Below are positions 34,354 to 43,770 of a DNA stretch of 54,818 nucleotides, in pieces (position 1 is the first letter of the stretch; every line of letters begins with the position of its first letter). Source of the stretch: Verrucomicrobiota bacterium (GTDB lineage Bacteria; Verrucomicrobiota; Verrucomicrobiia; Chthoniobacterales; Chthoniobacteraceae). The translations under genes and the position numbers were made by a program. The DNA lies in contig VFJQ01000062.1 of NCBI GenBank assembly GCA_009885995.1, positions 1 through 54,818 of the forward strand, in the 5' to 3' direction. Under the pieces are notes generated by a model. That model did not search any database. It was not told the DNA's origin and saw only the letters and a program-made list of their open reading frames with translations.

Positions 34354-36452
34354 CAGTCCTTCAAAACGCGCCGCATCCCTTGCTTCTCGCGCGGGTCCGC
34401 CAGCCGCACCTTCGCGTCTTCGCCCTTGAGCGATTCGATCAACGCACGCGCCTGCTGCGGCGTCATCCGTCCCTCTGCCGCCGCCTGCGCATCCGCGGCC
34501 GCCTCCGCGGCATCGCGCTGCTCCTGGCTCTCTCCCGCCTGTGGCGAAGACTTGAGCTCCCCTTCTTTTTTCGGCTCCTGCGGCTGCGCGGGCATCTGTT
34601 CCGGCTTGCCGCCCTGCTCACCTGGCTGTGGCTGCTCCTTCCCCTGCTCGCCCGGCTGATCTTTCGGCTGCTGCCCGTCCTTCTTCTGCTCGCCTTCCTT
34701 GTCTTGTGAAGGCTCCTGCTTGTCCTGCTGGCCATCCTTCTCCTCGGGCTTTTGCGGCTGCTGATCCTTCGATCCCTCCCCGTCCTTTTTCTCGTCCTTC
34801 TTCTGCTCGCCCTTGTCCTGCTGATCCTTCGACGACTGCGACTGATCCTGCTGCTTGTCCTTCTCCTGATCCTTCTGCTCGTCCTTTTTTTGATCGTCCT
34901 TCTTCTGCTCATCCTCCTTCGGCGGCTCCTGCTCGAGTTCAGCGATCTTCTTCAGAACAAACTCGCGGTGCCCCTGCACCATCTTGTTCTCGGCATCGAG
35001 CTTGAGTGCCTCGTTGTATTGCCGGATCGCGTCACGCCACTCGGCAAGTTTCTCCTCCTTCGACTGCTTCTTCACTCCATCCCGATAGAACGTGTTTCCC
35101 AAATAATCCCGCGAGTTGACCTGCACGTCGCGGCGATCGCTAAGCAATCCCTCGGAGAACGCGGCCATCGCCTCGTCGAGTTTGTCCGTCTTAAATGCCG
35201 CCGTGCCGAAGTTGTAGTGCGCATCCGGCGATTTCGGCTGCCGCTTGAGTTGCTTGGAAAACTCATCGTAAGCCGCGCCGTAAGCTTCCTTGGCGCTCTC
35301 CCATTTCGGGTCGCTCGGCTGTGCCTGCTCACGCTGCGCCTGCTCCGCATACGCATCTCCTCGCTCGAAATGCTGAACGCCCGGATTCTTCGGCCACCAC
35401 GCCGCCTTCGCCCACCCAGGCCACAGCAACAACGCGAGCGCCGCGACGCGAGCCGCCGGCAGCAGCCGCCGCTCCCCGATCAGCATCGACACCGCCAGCG
35501 CCACAAGCCCTGCGGCGAGCGGCCATTGGTAGCGCTCGATCGGGCGGCGGGAGAGGCGGGCGTCGATGTCTTGTTCAATCATGGTTCCGAGGCCGTCGCG
35601 GGCGATGCGCTGCATCTCCGTCCGGCCGGTTTCGAGATGAAGGTAGAAGCCTCCCGTCGCCTCGGCAACCGCGCGCAACCTGCTTTCATCGAGCCGCGTG
35701 CGGACCGGATTGCCCGAGTCATCCTGCACAAACTCCAGCCTCCCGCGCGTCCGCATCGGGATCAGCGCGCCCTCCGGCGTGCCGATCCCGACGCTGAAGA
35801 CGCGCACCTGTCCCTTCAACTCATCGACCGCCTTCTGCGCATCCGCGTCGAGTTCCTCACCGTCGGAAAAAATCACCAGCGCGCGGTTCTCGCTCTCCCC
35901 CTTCCCGAACGCCTCGCGCGCCGAGCGCAACGCGCCTTCGAGATTCGATCCGCCCTGCGGGATGATCTCCGTATCGAGTTCCTTCAGCGCGTTGAGCGCC
36001 GCCGAGTAATCGACGGTCAGCGGCGCCTGGAGGAACGCCGTGCCCGCAAACGCGACGACGCCGACGCGGTCGCCCGACAACTCCGCGATGAGATCCTGCG
36101 CCGCGAGTTTCGCCCGCGCGAGCCGGCTCGGCTTGATGTCATCGGCCAGCATCGAGCGCGACGTATCGATCGCGATGATCACGTCGCGTCCCTTCCGCTT
36201 CGCCTCCTCCCAAGTGAATCCCCACTGCGGCCGCGCCAGCGCCACGATCGCTCCCGCCAGCCCGAGCAGTGCGAAGAGAAACCGCACCCGGCGTTTCCCC
36301 ACGCTCACATTTCCCGCCAGCCGCGGCTGCAAGCGCGCCGCGACCAGCTTGCCGATCAACTCCACTCGCCGCCGCTCACTCGCAAAGAGGAGTCCGACCA
36401 GCAGTGGCATCACCGCAAATGCCCAGAACCAACCCGGCGCGGCGAACGTCAT
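34350..36452 (-). CDS. batB: BatB-BatC fusion: VWA domain plus TPR and Lys/Gln/Asp-rich tail
   Basis: 700 residues from ATG 36452. Membrane helices at about 7-25 and 55-75 flank a VWA domain (about 85-290) with the MIDAS motif DTSRSM, preceded by GRDVIIAI. Another membrane segment (about 305-345, WPLAAGLVALAVSMLIG) leads to a TPR region (about 370-490: SPDAHYNFGTAAFKTDKLDE). A strongly charged, low-complexity stretch runs to about residue 650 (repeats of KDEQK, KDQQDKGEQKKDEKK). The end carries the MTPQQARALIESLKGEDAKV helix typical of BatC. Elsewhere BatB and BatC are often two genes; here they are one frame. Overlaps on both sides are 4 bp. Confidence 0.88.
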   Translation of the reverse strand: MTFAAPGWFWAFAVMPLLVGLLFASERRRVELIGKLVAARLQPRLAGNVSVGKRRVRFLFALLGLAGAIVALARPQWGFTWEEAKRKGRDVIIAIDTSRSMLADDIKPSRLARAKLAAQDLIAELSGDRVGVVAFAGTAFLQAPLTVDYSAALNALKELDTEIIPQGGSNLEGALRSAREAFGKGESENRALVIFSDGEELDADAQKAVDELKGQVRVFSVGIGTPEGALIPMRTRGRLEFVQDDSGNPVRTRLDESRLRAVAEATGGFYLHLETGRTEMQRIARDGLGTMIEQDIDARLSRRPIERYQWPLAAGLVALAVSMLIGERRLLPAARVAALALLLWPGWAKAAWWPKNPGVQHFERGDAYAEQAQREQAQPSDPKWESAKEAYGAAYDEFSKQLKRQPKSPDAHYNFGTAAFKTDKLDEAMAAFSEGLLSDRRDVQVNSRDYLGNTFYRDGVKKQSKEEKLAEWRDAIRQYNEALKLDAENKMVQGHREFVLKKIAELEQEPPKEDEQKKDDQKKDEQKDQEKDKQQDQSQSSKDQQDKGEQKKDEKKDGEGSKDQQPQKPEEKDGQQDKQEPSQDKEGEQKKDGQQPKDQPGEQGKEQPQPGEQGGKPEQMPAQPQEPKKEGELKSSPQAGESQEQRDAAEAAADAQAAAEGRMTPQQARALIESLKGEDAKVRLADPREKQGMRRVLKDW

Positions 36453-37462
36453 GGCAGCCTCCTCCACAGCGTCTCGCCGAGCGTGAGCCCGAGCAGCATC
36501 AGCACGCCGCCCGCGCCGACGAACCACGGGAACAGCTCGCGATACTCTTTGTATTGGCTGAGCTGCGTCGTCGATTTCTCCAGCTTGTCGATCTCCTCGA
36601 AAATCTGCGTCAGCGACTTCGTATCCGTCGCCCGGTAAAACTGCGCATCGGTCAGCTTCGCGATCTCCTTGAGCGACTCCTCGTTCACCGTCATCAGCAC
36701 ATTGCGATACACGATGCGCCCGCTGAACGGATCCTGCACCGGGATCGGCGCGTAACCCTTCGTGCCCGCGCAGATCGTATAGACCTTGATGCCGAGCGCC
36801 TTCGCCGCCTCCGCCGCCGTCGCGGGGGAAATCTTGCCTGCGTTGTTATCGCCGTCGGTCAGCAACACCACGATCTTGCTCTTCGCCTCGCGGTCCTTGA
36901 TCCGGTTCGTCGCCGACGCGATGGCCGAGCCGATCGCCGTCCCGTCCTCGACGAGCCCGATCTGGATGCGCTCGAGGTTCTGCAGCAGCCAGTCGTGATC
37001 GAGCGTGAGCGGGCTCACGAGATACGGCTTCCCGGCGAAGGCGACGATGCCAAGTCGGTCGTTCGGCCGCGCCTTGATGAACTTTTCCGTCACCTGCTTC
37101 ACCGCCTCCAGCCGGTTCGCGCGGTCCTTCCCGATCGTGAAATCCTCCGCCAGCATCGAGCGCGAGACATCGAGCGCCAGCATGATGTCGATCCCGCTCG
37201 CCTCCACATGCGTGAGCGTGCGCCCGGCCTGCGGTCGCGCCATCCCCACGATGAAGAGCGCGAGCGCCACGAGCATCAGCGTCGTCAGCCACCCGCCCGC
37301 ACTCGCGCGCCGCCGTTTACCGAGAAGGAGCAGCGGTGCGAGCGACGAAAACACAACCGCCGGAGCCGCGCCGCGCGCCCCGCGCAGGATCGCCAGCAGC
37401 GGCAGCGCGAGCAGCAGCAGGAGCAGCCACGGCTGCGCGAAAAGGAACGTCTCGCGGCTCAC
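36449..37462 (-). CDS. batA: BatA: von Willebrand factor A membrane protein
   Basis: 337 residues from GTG 37462, chosen because it overlaps the preceding stop as GTGA and gives the BatA N-terminus FLFAQPWLLLLLLALPLLAI. Two membrane helices (10-25, 55-75) precede a VWA domain (about 85-290) with MIDAS residues in LALDVSRSMLAEDF and the family phrases DRLGIVAFAGKPYLVSPLT, VVLLTDGDNNAGKISP and QFYRATDTKSL. A C-terminal membrane helix follows (LFPWFVGAGGVLMLLGL). It pairs with BatB as a metal-dependent adhesion-type module on the periplasmic side. Confidence 0.92.
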   Translation of the reverse strand: MSRETFLFAQPWLLLLLLALPLLAILRGARGAAPAVVFSSLAPLLLLGKRRRASAGGWLTTLMLVALALFIVGMARPQAGRTLTHVEASGIDIMLALDVSRSMLAEDFTIGKDRANRLEAVKQVTEKFIKARPNDRLGIVAFAGKPYLVSPLTLDHDWLLQNLERIQIGLVEDGTAIGSAIASATNRIKDREAKSKIVVLLTDGDNNAGKISPATAAEAAKALGIKVYTICAGTKGYAPIPVQDPFSGRIVYRNVLMTVNEESLKEIAKLTDAQFYRATDTKSLTQIFEEIDKLEKSTTQLSQYKEYRELFPWFVGAGGVLMLLGLTLGETLWRRLP

Positions 37463-37986
37463 GCGCGCCCTCCCTGCACGAATGCCATCGCGCTCGCGAG
37501 CAGCGCCGCGCTGTCGTCGCTCGTCGCGTCGATGCGCGCGAACTTGATCAAGTCGCACTTCTCCAAAAACTGCTCAAGCAGCGCCCGATCGTCGTCTTCA
37601 AACTGCGTCGCGCCCGCGATGCTCGCGAGGAACTCCGGCGACGTCTGCTCCTTCGCCCGCAGCCCGAACTGCGCCTCGATGTAGCCGCGCAGCACATCCG
37701 ACACGCGCACGCTGAACGCGTGAACATCGAGCCGGCTCACCTCACCGCGCAACGCTTCGAGTTCCCGCAGCGCCAGCGCGCGCGGCGTGAGGGGCGGCGC
37801 TCCGGGCCGGCGGCGAATCGCCCGGACCACCAGCCACGCGACAACCCCGAAGACGAGCAGCACGACGACGACAAAGACCGCCACCATCCACGGCGGCCAC
37901 GGGAACACATCGATCGGCGGCGCGATGTCGCGGATCTCGGGCAGGGCAGGCGTGGGCTGAGGTGCCGGCGTCGCGATGGCCATCAC
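37459..37986 (-). CDS. DUF4381-like membrane protein of the bat operon
   Basis: 175 residues. A Pro-rich N-terminus (PAPQPTPALPEIRDIAPPID) leads to one membrane helix (about 33-55, WMVAVFVVVVLLVFGVVAWL). A cytoplasmic helical domain (about 65-175) includes ALALRELEALRGEVSRLDVH and FLEKCDLIKFARIDATSDDS, as in the DUF4381 proteins found between DUF58 and BatA genes. The start is GTG 37986 or ATG 37983; the second gives a TGATG stop/restart with the DUF58 gene. Its stop overlaps batA by 4 bp. Confidence 0.82.
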   Translation of the reverse strand: MMAIATPAPQPTPALPEIRDIAPPIDVFPWPPWMVAVFVVVVLLVFGVVAWLVVRAIRRRPGAPPLTPRALALRELEALRGEVSRLDVHAFSVRVSDVLRGYIEAQFGLRAKEQTSPEFLASIAGATQFEDDDRALLEQFLEKCDLIKFARIDATSDDSAALLASAMAFVQGGRA

Positions 37987-38885
37987 GCGCGCATCATCAG
38001 CCGCCGCTCGCGGGTGCGGAAAAATGCCCGCAGCACCGGCACGTAGTCCTCGTGCGTGCGCAGCGTGATCGTGTCGATCCGCCGCCGGCGAAAGTCCCGC
38101 ATCCTCGCCTGCGACTGCGCAGTCACCTGCTCGATGTATCGCAGCCGCGTGCTCCGGTCCGACGTGTTGATTTCGATCTGCCCGCCGGTCTCCGCATCTT
38201 CGAGCGTGAGCCAGCCGACATCCGGCAGCTCTTCCTCGCGGGGATCGACGATCGGCACCGCGATGAGATCATGGCGCCTCGCCGTCACCCCGAGTTCCCG
38301 CGAGAAGTCCGGCGCCTGAAAATCCGAGATGAGAAACGCCACCGCACGCCGGTGCAGCACACGGTTGAGATAAGCCAGCGCGTCGCCGGGATCGGTCCCC
38401 TTCCCCTTCGGCTCGAAGAACGCGATGTCGCGGATCATCCGCATCGTATGCGCGCGCCCCTTCTTCGGCGGGATGTAATGCTCAACGTGATCGGAGAAGA
38501 GAATGAGCCCGACCTTGTCGTTGTTGCGGATCGCGCTGAACGCCAGCAAGCACGCCACTTCCGCCGCCAACTCGCGCTTCGACAAGTTCACGCTGCCGAA
38601 CTCCCCCGACGCGCTCACGTCCACGATCAGCATCACCGTCAGCTCACGCTCCTCGGTGAACTTCTTCACGTAAGCATCCCCGCGAATCTCCCCGAGCCGC
38701 GCCGTCACGTTCCAGTCGATCGACCGCACCTCGTCGCCGGGTTGATACTCGCGCACCTCCTCGAAGTTCATCCCGCGTCCCTTGAACACAGAGCGATACT
38801 GCCCCGAGAAAGTCGCCGCGACCGCGCCGCGCGTCTTCAGCTCGATGCGCCGAATCTTTTTGAGGATGTCCCGCGCGCTGGTCAT
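37983..38885 (-). CDS. DUF58 protein
   Basis: 300 residues, soluble. The family core is seen: FKGRGMNFEEVREYQPGD, VRSIDWNVTARLGE and YVKKFTEERELTVML, followed by a VWA-like site VDVSASGEFGS. It starts ATG 38885, four bases after the moxR stop. DUF58 proteins accompany MoxR ATPases and are thought to be their clients or partners; the exact role is not known. A second, diverged DUF58 segment occurs at the start of the fusion protein at 40855. Confidence 0.92.
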   Translation of the reverse strand: MTSARDILKKIRRIELKTRGAVAATFSGQYRSVFKGRGMNFEEVREYQPGDEVRSIDWNVTARLGEIRGDAYVKKFTEERELTVMLIVDVSASGEFGSVNLSKRELAAEVACLLAFSAIRNNDKVGLILFSDHVEHYIPPKKGRAHTMRMIRDIAFFEPKGKGTDPGDALAYLNRVLHRRAVAFLISDFQAPDFSRELGVTARRHDLIAVPIVDPREEELPDVGWLTLEDAETGGQIEINTSDRSTRLRYIEQVTAQSQARMRDFRRRRIDTITLRTHEDYVPVLRAFFRTRERRLMMRA

Positions 38886-38889
38886 GCGC

Positions 38890-39876
38890 CTACGGCACCG
38901 GCAGGTTCGCGAAGATGCGCTCGATGATGTGCTCGCTCGTCATCTCCTCCGCCTCGGCTTCGTAGCTGATGATGATGCGATGCCGCAGCACGTCCGGTCC
39001 GACCGTCTTCACATCCTGCGGCGTCACGTAGCCGCGCCCGGCGATGAAGGCGCGGGCGCGCGCGGCGAGCGTGAGCGCGATGGTCGCGCGCGGGCTGCCA
39101 CCGTAGCGGATCATGCCTTCGAGCGGCAGCTTGTAAGCGGCCGGGTCGCGCGTCGCGAAGACGACATCGACGATGTAATCCTTCACGCGATCATCGACAT
39201 AGATTTCGTTCACGATGTTGCGCGAGCGGATCACGTCGGCGGGTTCGATGATGCGCATCACATCGAGCATCGGCGCGCTCGTGCCCATGAGGTCGAGGAT
39301 TTTTCGCTCCTCCACCTTCGTCGGGTAGCCGATGCGCAGCTTGAGCATGAAGCGATCGAGCTGCGCCTCGGGAAGCTGGTAGGTGCCTTCCTGTTCCAGC
39401 GGGTTTTGCGTCGCCAGCACGAGGAAGGGATCGGCGAGCTTGTAAGTCGTATCGCCGAGCGTGACCTGCCGCTCCTGCATCGCTTCGAGCAGCGCGCTCT
39501 GCACCTTCGCCGGCGCGCGGTTGATCTCGTCGGCGAGGATGAGGTTGGAAAAAAGCGGCCCTTGCTTCGTGGTGAATTCGCCCGTGCGCGGATTGTAGAT
39601 CAGCGTGCCGATGAGATCCGCCGGCAGCAGGTCCGGCGTGAACTGGATGCGCGAGAAGCCCGTGTGGATGCAGTTCGCGAGCGTCTTGACCGTGAGCGTC
39701 TTCGCGAGGCCCGGCACGCCTTCGAGGAGGATGTGGCCGTTGGTGAGCAAGCCGACGAGCAGACCATCGACGAGATACTTCTGCCCCACGACGACGCGCG
39801 CGATCTCGTCCTGCAACGGCTTGATCCACGTGCTGGCTTCCTTGACTTGGGCGGTGAGTTCCTGGGTATTGGACAT
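38890..39876 (-). CDS. moxR: MoxR-family AAA+ ATPase (first copy)
   Basis: 328 residues. Walker A is LLEGVPGLAKT, Walker B with its glutamate is LILADEINRAPAKVQSALLE, sensor 1 is VLATQNPLEQEGTYQLPEAQ, and the sensor 2 region contains GGSPRATIALTLAARARAFI. MoxR ATPases act as chaperones for VWA-domain partners, here most likely BatA/BatB. The start ATG 39876 gives MSNTQELTAQ; the frame remains open upstream but overlaps the divergent moxR copy. It is the first gene of the eight-gene operon that runs down to 31071. Confidence 0.93.
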   Translation of the reverse strand: MSNTQELTAQVKEASTWIKPLQDEIARVVVGQKYLVDGLLVGLLTNGHILLEGVPGLAKTLTVKTLANCIHTGFSRIQFTPDLLPADLIGTLIYNPRTGEFTTKQGPLFSNLILADEINRAPAKVQSALLEAMQERQVTLGDTTYKLADPFLVLATQNPLEQEGTYQLPEAQLDRFMLKLRIGYPTKVEERKILDLMGTSAPMLDVMRIIEPADVIRSRNIVNEIYVDDRVKDYIVDVVFATRDPAAYKLPLEGMIRYGGSPRATIALTLAARARAFIAGRGYVTPQDVKTVGPDVLRHRIIISYEAEAEEMTSEHIIERIFANLPVP

Positions 39877-39889
39877 TGAAGGGTCGCAT

Positions 39890-40858
39890 ATGACCGTCAC
39901 GACGCCGGGTCGTTCAACCCCGGATTTCCGATCGACCATTACACTTTTGAAACAACGCATCCAACCGCTCCTCGACAGCATCGCCACCATCGTCGTCGGA
40001 AAGGACGACGCCATCCGCCTCTCCGTCGCCTGCCTGCTCGCGCACGGGCACCTGCTCATCGAAGACGTGCCCGGCGTCGGCAAAACCACGCTCTCCCACG
40101 CGCTCGCGAAGACGGCGGGGCTGGAGTTTCGGCGAATTCAATTCACGAGCGACCTGCTGCCCGGCGATGTGATCGGCAGCTCGATCTTCCACCGCGAAGA
40201 ACACCGCTTCACCTTCCACCCCGGCCCGCTCTTCGCGCAAGTCGTGCTGATCGATGAGATCAACCGCGCCACGCCGAAGACGCAAAGCGCGCTGCTGGAG
40301 GCGATGGAAGAGCGGCAAGTTTCGGTCGATGGGACCGCACACCGGCTGCCGGAGCCGTTCTTCGTCGTCGCGACGCAGAACCCGCAGGAGCAGGTCGGCA
40401 CGTTCCCGCTGCCCGAGTCGCAACTCGATCGTTTCCTCATGCGCGTCTCGCTCGGCCTGCCGGATCGCTCCGCCGAGCGCGCGCTGCTGCGAGGCCGCGA
40501 CCGGCGCGAGATGCTCTCGGAGATCACGCCGGCGCTGCCCGACGGCGAGCTGCGCGCGCTGCAGGAAGCGGTCGTGAAAGTCCACGCCTCCGACGCCTTG
40601 CTCGACTACCTGCAAGACCTCCTCGCCCTCTGCCGGCAGCGCCACTCGCGCGGTCTCTCGCCCCGCGCCGGGCTGGGGCTGCTGCGCGCGGCGCAAGCGT
40701 GGGCGCTCATCGCCGGGCGCGATCTCGTGCTGCCGGAAGACATCCAGGCCGTCGGCGACGCGGTGATGGCGCACCGGCTCGACTCGCCCTTCGATCCCGC
40801 GGCACCTCCGGGCCGCGAACTCGTGCGCGAAATCATGCGCGCCGTCCCGGTCCCGTGA
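39890..40858 (+). CDS. MoxR-family AAA+ ATPase (second copy)
   Basis: 322 residues. Walker A is LIEDVPGVGKTTL, Walker B VVLIDEINRATPKTQSALLE, sensor 1 VVATQNPQEQVGTFPLPESQ, and the sensor 2 region contains GLSPRAGLGLLRAAQAWALI. It is clearly paralogous to the copy at 38890 but belongs to the subgroup that sits with DUF58 and TgpA-type transglutaminase genes. Start ATG 39890 is only 13 bases from the other moxR start; a later start near 39944 is possible. Its stop overlaps the next gene as GTGA. Confidence 0.9.
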   Translation: MTVTTPGRSTPDFRSTITLLKQRIQPLLDSIATIVVGKDDAIRLSVACLLAHGHLLIEDVPGVGKTTLSHALAKTAGLEFRRIQFTSDLLPGDVIGSSIFHREEHRFTFHPGPLFAQVVLIDEINRATPKTQSALLEAMEERQVSVDGTAHRLPEPFFVVATQNPQEQVGTFPLPESQLDRFLMRVSLGLPDRSAERALLRGRDRREMLSEITPALPDGELRALQEAVVKVHASDALLDYLQDLLALCRQRHSRGLSPRAGLGLLRAAQAWALIAGRDLVLPEDIQAVGDAVMAHRLDSPFDPAAPPGRELVREIMRAVPVP

Positions 40859-43770
40859 GCACGACGAAGCGCGTCTCGATCCGACCCACCCGAAACACGG
40901 TCGGCTTCGGCGCGCTGCTCTTCGCGCTGTGGTATGCCGCGCTGAGCCAGGGCAACGGCGCCGCCTACGCGCTCTTCTTTTTCATCGCCGCGCTCGCACT
41001 CGTCTCGTGGCTGCACGCGCGGCGGAATCTGCGCGCGCTCACCCTGCGCGCCGGACGGATCGAAGCGGCCTTCACGGGCGGCCAAGTGCGCGTGCCGATC
41101 AGCGTCACCGCGGGCAGCGGGAATTTCGCGGCTGGCGTGGAAGTGCGCGCGCTGTCCGGCGGGGAACGCGCGACGTGCGGCTTCATCGCCGCGGGGCAAA
41201 CGGCGAACGTCGTCATCACCGTGCCCGCAACGGTGCGCGGCGCCTTCCCCGAGATCGCGATCGAGCTGCGCTCGCTGTGGCCGCTCGGCCTCCTCGCCGC
41301 GCGCACTCGCATCACGCTCGCTGCGCCGCACGTCGTGCAGCCCGCGCCCGCAGGCACGCAGCCACTTCCCGCCGGCGAACCCGGCTGGCGCTACGACCGC
41401 CGCAAAGGCCGCGGCGACGGCGATGAGTTCGCGGGGCTGCGCGAGTTTCGCATCGGTGAAAGTCCGCGCCGCATCGATTGGCGCGCAGCGGAGCGGAGCG
41501 ACAAGCTGCTTATCAAGGAATGGGAGGGCGCGTCCGGCGGCCTGCGCTGGCTCGATTGGACCGCGCTCCACGTCGTCCATACGGAAGCCCGCCTCGCGCA
41601 ACTCACGCGCTGGGTGCTCGAAGCCGACCGCTGCGGCGCGCCCTACGGACTGCGCGTGCCCGGCGCCATGGTGCCACCGGCGCTCGGCCCGGCGCATCGC
41701 GCGCGCTGCCTGCACGCGCTCGCAGCTTTCCCCGGTGAAGTGGAACGCGTGAAACCGCCGAAGCGCACGCGTCTGCCCGAGCCGGCGATCCTGCCCGGGC
41801 CGTTTGCCGGATTACTGATCGCACTCGCGCTGTCAGCGCTGCCGCTGCTCTCGACCGTGTTCCCCTTCTCTGCCGCGATCTTCGGCGTCGCGGTGCTGTT
41901 CCGCTTCATCACGCGAAAGCGCGGCACCGCGCTGCGCTCGATCCCCGCCAAGCTGCTCGTGTGCGGGCTCGGCGTCGGCGGTGTGCTCATCTCCGGCTCC
42001 GGGCTGCTCGGGCTGGAGCCGGGCTTGAGCCTGCTCATCAGCCTCGTCGCGTTGAAGACGCTCGAATCGATCACGCGCCGCGACTTCTTCGTGCTCGTGC
42101 TGCTCACGTGGTTCCTCGCGCTGTGCGGACTCTTCGTCAGCCAAACGCTAGCCGCGGCCAGCGCCGCCGTCGCGCTGTGCATCCTCGCCGGAGCCGCCGC
42201 CGCCGTGCTCTACAGCGAGGATCGAATGCCGTGGCGCACCGCCTTGAAACGCACCGGACTCATGGCCGCGCAAGCGCTGCCAATCATCGCGCTCTTCTTC
42301 ATTTTCTTCCCGCGCATCCAGGGTGGGATTCGCTTCTCCTTCGCCCCCGGCAGCCTCGGCGCGGCGGGGTTCTCGGAAGACTTCGATCCCGGAAATTTCG
42401 CGCAGCTCAACGACAACTTCGACACCGCCTTCCGCGCCGAGTTCCTCGACGGCGAATTGCCGCAGCCGCCGGACCGCTACTGGCGAGGGCTCGTGTTGTG
42501 GCAGTGCAATGGGCTGTCGTGGCAGCGAGGGTCCGTCCGCGCGATCGAGCCGCGCGCGCTCCGGGTGCCGGAGGGATCGTTCCGTCAGCGCATCACGCTC
42601 CAGCCGCACGGCGCCCGCTGGCTCTTCGGGCTCGACCGCCCGCTTTATCCGCCGAAAGACGCGACGCTCGAACCCGGTGCCTATCTGCAATCGATGCGCC
42701 GGATCAATCACTCGACGCGCTACGAGTTGGTTTCACATCCCGGCTTCAAAGACCACCTGCTGCCAAAGGAGCAACGCGCCGCCGCACTCGTGCTGCCGAG
42801 CGGCCTGCCCCCGGAGACGCGCAAGCTCGGCGAGGCGCTGCGGCAGGCGGGCAGCGACGTGGCGATCGTCGCGAGTGGCGTGCGATGGTTTCAGGCGCAG
42901 GGCTTCACCTACAATCTCGCGCCCGATCGCTACGACGGCGCGAGCGGTCTCGACGACTTCCTCTTCCGCCGCCGCACCGGCTTCTGCTCTCACTACGCGG
43001 CGAGCTTCGCGACGCTCATGCGCGTGGCCGGCGTGCCCGCGCGCGTCGTGCTTGGCTATCAGGGCGGCGAATACAATCCGCACGGGCGCTACTTCCTCAT
43101 CCGGCAAAACGACGCGCACGCGTGGGCCGAGGTGTGGCTCGAAGGCCGCGGCTGGGAGCGCGTGGACCTCACGCAACAACTCGCCCCGAGCCGGCTCGAG
43201 GACGGCGCCGGGCGCTTCCGTGAAGTCGCCGCCGAAGCGGGTGGCGCGGGCTTTCGTCCGCCAGCGGGGCTGAGCGCGGTCTTCGACGCCGCGCGGATGC
43301 TGTGGGACAACGTGAACTACCAATGGGACCTGCACGTGGTCGCCTATGATGAAGACGCGCAGTTCGAGTTCCTCGCCCGCACGGGGCTGAAGGATCTGCC
43401 GCGCCCGCTGATGCTCCTCGGGATCGCCGCCGCGACTGCCGTGTTGCTCGGCAGCGCCGGGCTGTGGCTGCGCTCGATCACGCGCGCGGCTCGCGATCCC
43501 GCCACCGAGGCGTGGTCGCGTGCGTGCGGGCAAATCGCGCGTCTCACCGGTGCCGTGCGCGAGCCCTGGGAAGGGCCGCTCGCCTACGCGGGCCGCGCCA
43601 CCGCTGCGGCGCCCGATGCGGAAGGCGCGATCCGCACCGTGGCTAACATCTATGCGCGGATTCGATTCGGGGCGCAGCCGCCGTCGCTCGCCGAGCTGCA
43701 TGATGCGACCGAGCGGCTGACAGCCCGGCCCTCGCTCACTTCCCCAGCCGGTCCAGCACGTTCCGCGTGA
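40855..43770 (+). CDS. DUF58-transglutaminase (TgpA-like) membrane fusion protein
   Basis: 971 residues from GTG 40855. The N-terminal part has two membrane helices (about 15-55) and a DUF58 segment (about 60-290) ending in the family phrase EFRIGESPRRIDWRAAERSD. A second membrane bundle (about 325-490) is of the DUF3488/TgpA type. The extracytoplasmic transglutaminase-like domain (about 690-800) has the triad Cys in RRTGFCSHYAASFATLMRVA, His in QNDAHAWAEVWL and Asp in ERVDLTQQ. A further membrane helix (about 840-860) leads to a DUF4129-like tail. DUF58 and TgpA are normally separate adjacent genes. The 3-prime end overlaps the convergent gene by 35 bp. Confidence 0.88.
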   Translation: MSTTKRVSIRPTRNTVGFGALLFALWYAALSQGNGAAYALFFFIAALALVSWLHARRNLRALTLRAGRIEAAFTGGQVRVPISVTAGSGNFAAGVEVRALSGGERATCGFIAAGQTANVVITVPATVRGAFPEIAIELRSLWPLGLLAARTRITLAAPHVVQPAPAGTQPLPAGEPGWRYDRRKGRGDGDEFAGLREFRIGESPRRIDWRAAERSDKLLIKEWEGASGGLRWLDWTALHVVHTEARLAQLTRWVLEADRCGAPYGLRVPGAMVPPALGPAHRARCLHALAAFPGEVERVKPPKRTRLPEPAILPGPFAGLLIALALSALPLLSTVFPFSAAIFGVAVLFRFITRKRGTALRSIPAKLLVCGLGVGGVLISGSGLLGLEPGLSLLISLVALKTLESITRRDFFVLVLLTWFLALCGLFVSQTLAAASAAVALCILAGAAAAVLYSEDRMPWRTALKRTGLMAAQALPIIALFFIFFPRIQGGIRFSFAPGSLGAAGFSEDFDPGNFAQLNDNFDTAFRAEFLDGELPQPPDRYWRGLVLWQCNGLSWQRGSVRAIEPRALRVPEGSFRQRITLQPHGARWLFGLDRPLYPPKDATLEPGAYLQSMRRINHSTRYELVSHPGFKDHLLPKEQRAAALVLPSGLPPETRKLGEALRQAGSDVAIVASGVRWFQAQGFTYNLAPDRYDGASGLDDFLFRRRTGFCSHYAASFATLMRVAGVPARVVLGYQGGEYNPHGRYFLIRQNDAHAWAEVWLEGRGWERVDLTQQLAPSRLEDGAGRFREVAAEAGGAGFRPPAGLSAVFDAARMLWDNVNYQWDLHVVAYDEDAQFEFLARTGLKDLPRPLMLLGIAAATAVLLGSAGLWLRSITRAARDPATEAWSRACGQIARLTGAVREPWEGPLAYAGRATAAAPDAEGAIRTVANIYARIRFGAQPPSLAELHDATERLTARPSLTSPAGPARSA

